NCBI GenBank assembly: GCA_002482565.1
Contig: DLGG01000181.1
Span: 7,967 to 20,906, forward strand
Direction of reading: 5' to 3'
From: Solidesulfovibrio magneticus
GTDB taxonomy: Bacteria; Desulfobacterota; Desulfovibrionia; Desulfovibrionales; Desulfovibrionaceae
Length of the DNA stretch: 12,940 nucleotides
Within the stretch, counting starts at the first letter, position 1. Every line of letters starts with the position of its first letter. Of this stretch, positions 12,220-12,940 are shown one piece after another. The translations under genes and the position numbers were made by a program. The notes below the pieces were generated by a model that worked only from the letters and a program-made list of their open reading frames with translations, was not told the origin of the DNA and made no database searches.

Positions 12220-12918
12220 ATGAACGGTCTTATCATCGGCGGCGTGACGCCGCTTTCCACCCTCGACTTTCCCGACGCCCTGGCCGCGGTCATCTACTGC
12301 CAAGGCTGCCCCTGGGGCTGCCCCTACTGCCACAACGAACCGCTGCGCGAAATGACCGACGCCGTGGAGCACGACAGCGCCTCGGTGCTGGCTTGGCTCG
12401 AAGGCCGCAAGGGCCTGCTCGACGCCGTCGTCTTCTCCGGCGGCGAACCCACCCTGCAAGACGGGTTGGCCGACATGCTCGCCGCCGTGCGCGCCATGGG
12501 CTTCCACACCGGCCTGCACACCACCGGCATGTTCCCCAAGGCGCTGGCCGCCGTGCTGCCCCTGTGCGACTGGGTGGGCCTGGACGTCAAAGCCCCCCGT
12601 GCCGCCTACGACCGCATCGCCGGAGTGGCCGGCGGCGGCGAGGCCGCTTTCGAAAGCCTGGCCCTTATCCTCAAAAGCCGCGTGCCCTTCGAGACCCGCA
12701 CCACCTGGCACCCCGGACTGCTGACCGAGGAAGAACTGGCGACCCTGGCCGGGGAGCTGGCCGCCGCCGACGCCGGCCGCTGGGTCATCCAGGCCTTCCG
12801 CCCCGACGGCTGCGCCGATGCCGACCTGGCCGCCGCCGGGCCGGCCGTGTTCCCCCCCGACCTCGTCGCCCGCCTCCAGACCGCCGCGCCGCGATTGATC
12901 ATAACGACAAGAGTTTAG
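12220..12918 (+). CDS. nrdG: Class III RNR activating enzyme, radical SAM
   Basis: NrdG uses a [4Fe-4S] cluster and S-adenosylmethionine to place the glycyl radical on NrdD. This 232-residue protein has the radical-SAM cluster motif CPWGCPYCHN (Cys30, Cys34, Cys37) with a further Cys27 just before it, and SGGEPTLQ at 73-80 for SAM binding. LDVKAP at 121-126 is typical of the anaerobic-RNR activase branch of the longer type. The ATG at 12220 is selected over the upstream frame start at 12169 because AAGGGA precedes it at seven to eight bases and homologous activases begin near NGLIIGGVTPLSTLDFP. Its position after nrdD fixes the partner. A REP-like hairpin separates the two genes, but no separate promoter was recognised. 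Confidence 0.95.
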   Translation: MNGLIIGGVTPLSTLDFPDALAAVIYCQGCPWGCPYCHNEPLREMTDAVEHDSASVLAWLEGRKGLLDAVVFSGGEPTLQDGLADMLAAVRAMGFHTGLHTTGMFPKALAAVLPLCDWVGLDVKAPRAAYDRIAGVAGGGEAAFESLALILKSRVPFETRTTWHPGLLTEEELATLAGELAAADAGRWVIQAFRPDGCADADLAAAGPAVFPPDLVARLQTAAPRLIITTRV

Positions 12919-12926
12919 GAGAAGGG

Positions 12927-12940
12927 GATGCCTCCGGCGG
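12927..12940. repeat. REP-like element head, copy 3, cut by window end
   Basis: GATGCCTCCGGCGG at 12927-12940 is identical to the head of copy 2 and starts nine bases after the nrdG stop. The hairpin expected to follow lies beyond the window. All three copies follow the 3' end of a plus-strand gene in the same orientation. Confidence 0.7.

Overview
The window looks like chromosome from a GC-rich sulfate-reducing deltaproteobacterium of the Desulfovibrio/Solidesulfovibrio type. This is an inference from several signs: high GC coding DNA with short AT-rich islands between genes, a small two-CXXC protein of a kind I associate with Desulfovibrio, anaerobic ribonucleotide reductase, a NifX-like protein, and recurrent GATGCCTCCGGCGG elements after genes. 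There are no rRNA, tRNA, CRISPR, transposase or prophage genes.

Layout. Positions 1-1516 (minus strand) carry a hairpin repeat, proB (glutamate 5-kinase with PUA domain) and a 74-residue unknown. A 112-bp element with 15-bp inverted ends (1615-1726) fills the AT-rich gap before a plus-strand pair: a ComB-like phosphatase and an HD-GYP c-di-GMP phosphodiesterase. Two small plus-strand genes follow, a two-CXXC protein and an unknown 87-residue protein, with a REP-like element between them. At 4354-5144 (minus) is a toxin-antitoxin pair (GNAT acetyltransferase toxin plus ribbon-helix-helix antitoxin) whose promoter region diverges from the next unit.

From 5261 to 8143 (plus) lies an ion-transport cluster. 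A yybP-ykoY manganese riboswitch with a mutually exclusive terminator controls a CaCA-family cation exchanger, followed by a TRIC/UPF0126 channel and a HAD hydrolase. An AU-rich hairpin and a possibly structured leader precede a NifX/NifB-like small protein. A low-GC, minus-strand membrane protein of unknown function (8807-9292) looks foreign.

The last third is nrdD-nrdG, the oxygen-sensitive class III ribonucleotide reductase and its radical-SAM activase, behind a complete cobalamin riboswitch. The arrangement suggests that dNTP supply switches from a B12-dependent class II enzyme encoded elsewhere to the B12-independent enzyme when cobalamin runs short.

The most notable points are the two riboswitches, a repeated AU-rich hairpin just after stop codons, the 112-bp inverted-repeat element, the REP-like elements, and the unassigned leader before the NifX-like gene. 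I see no large undescribed multi-gene system; the novelty here is in small non-coding elements.
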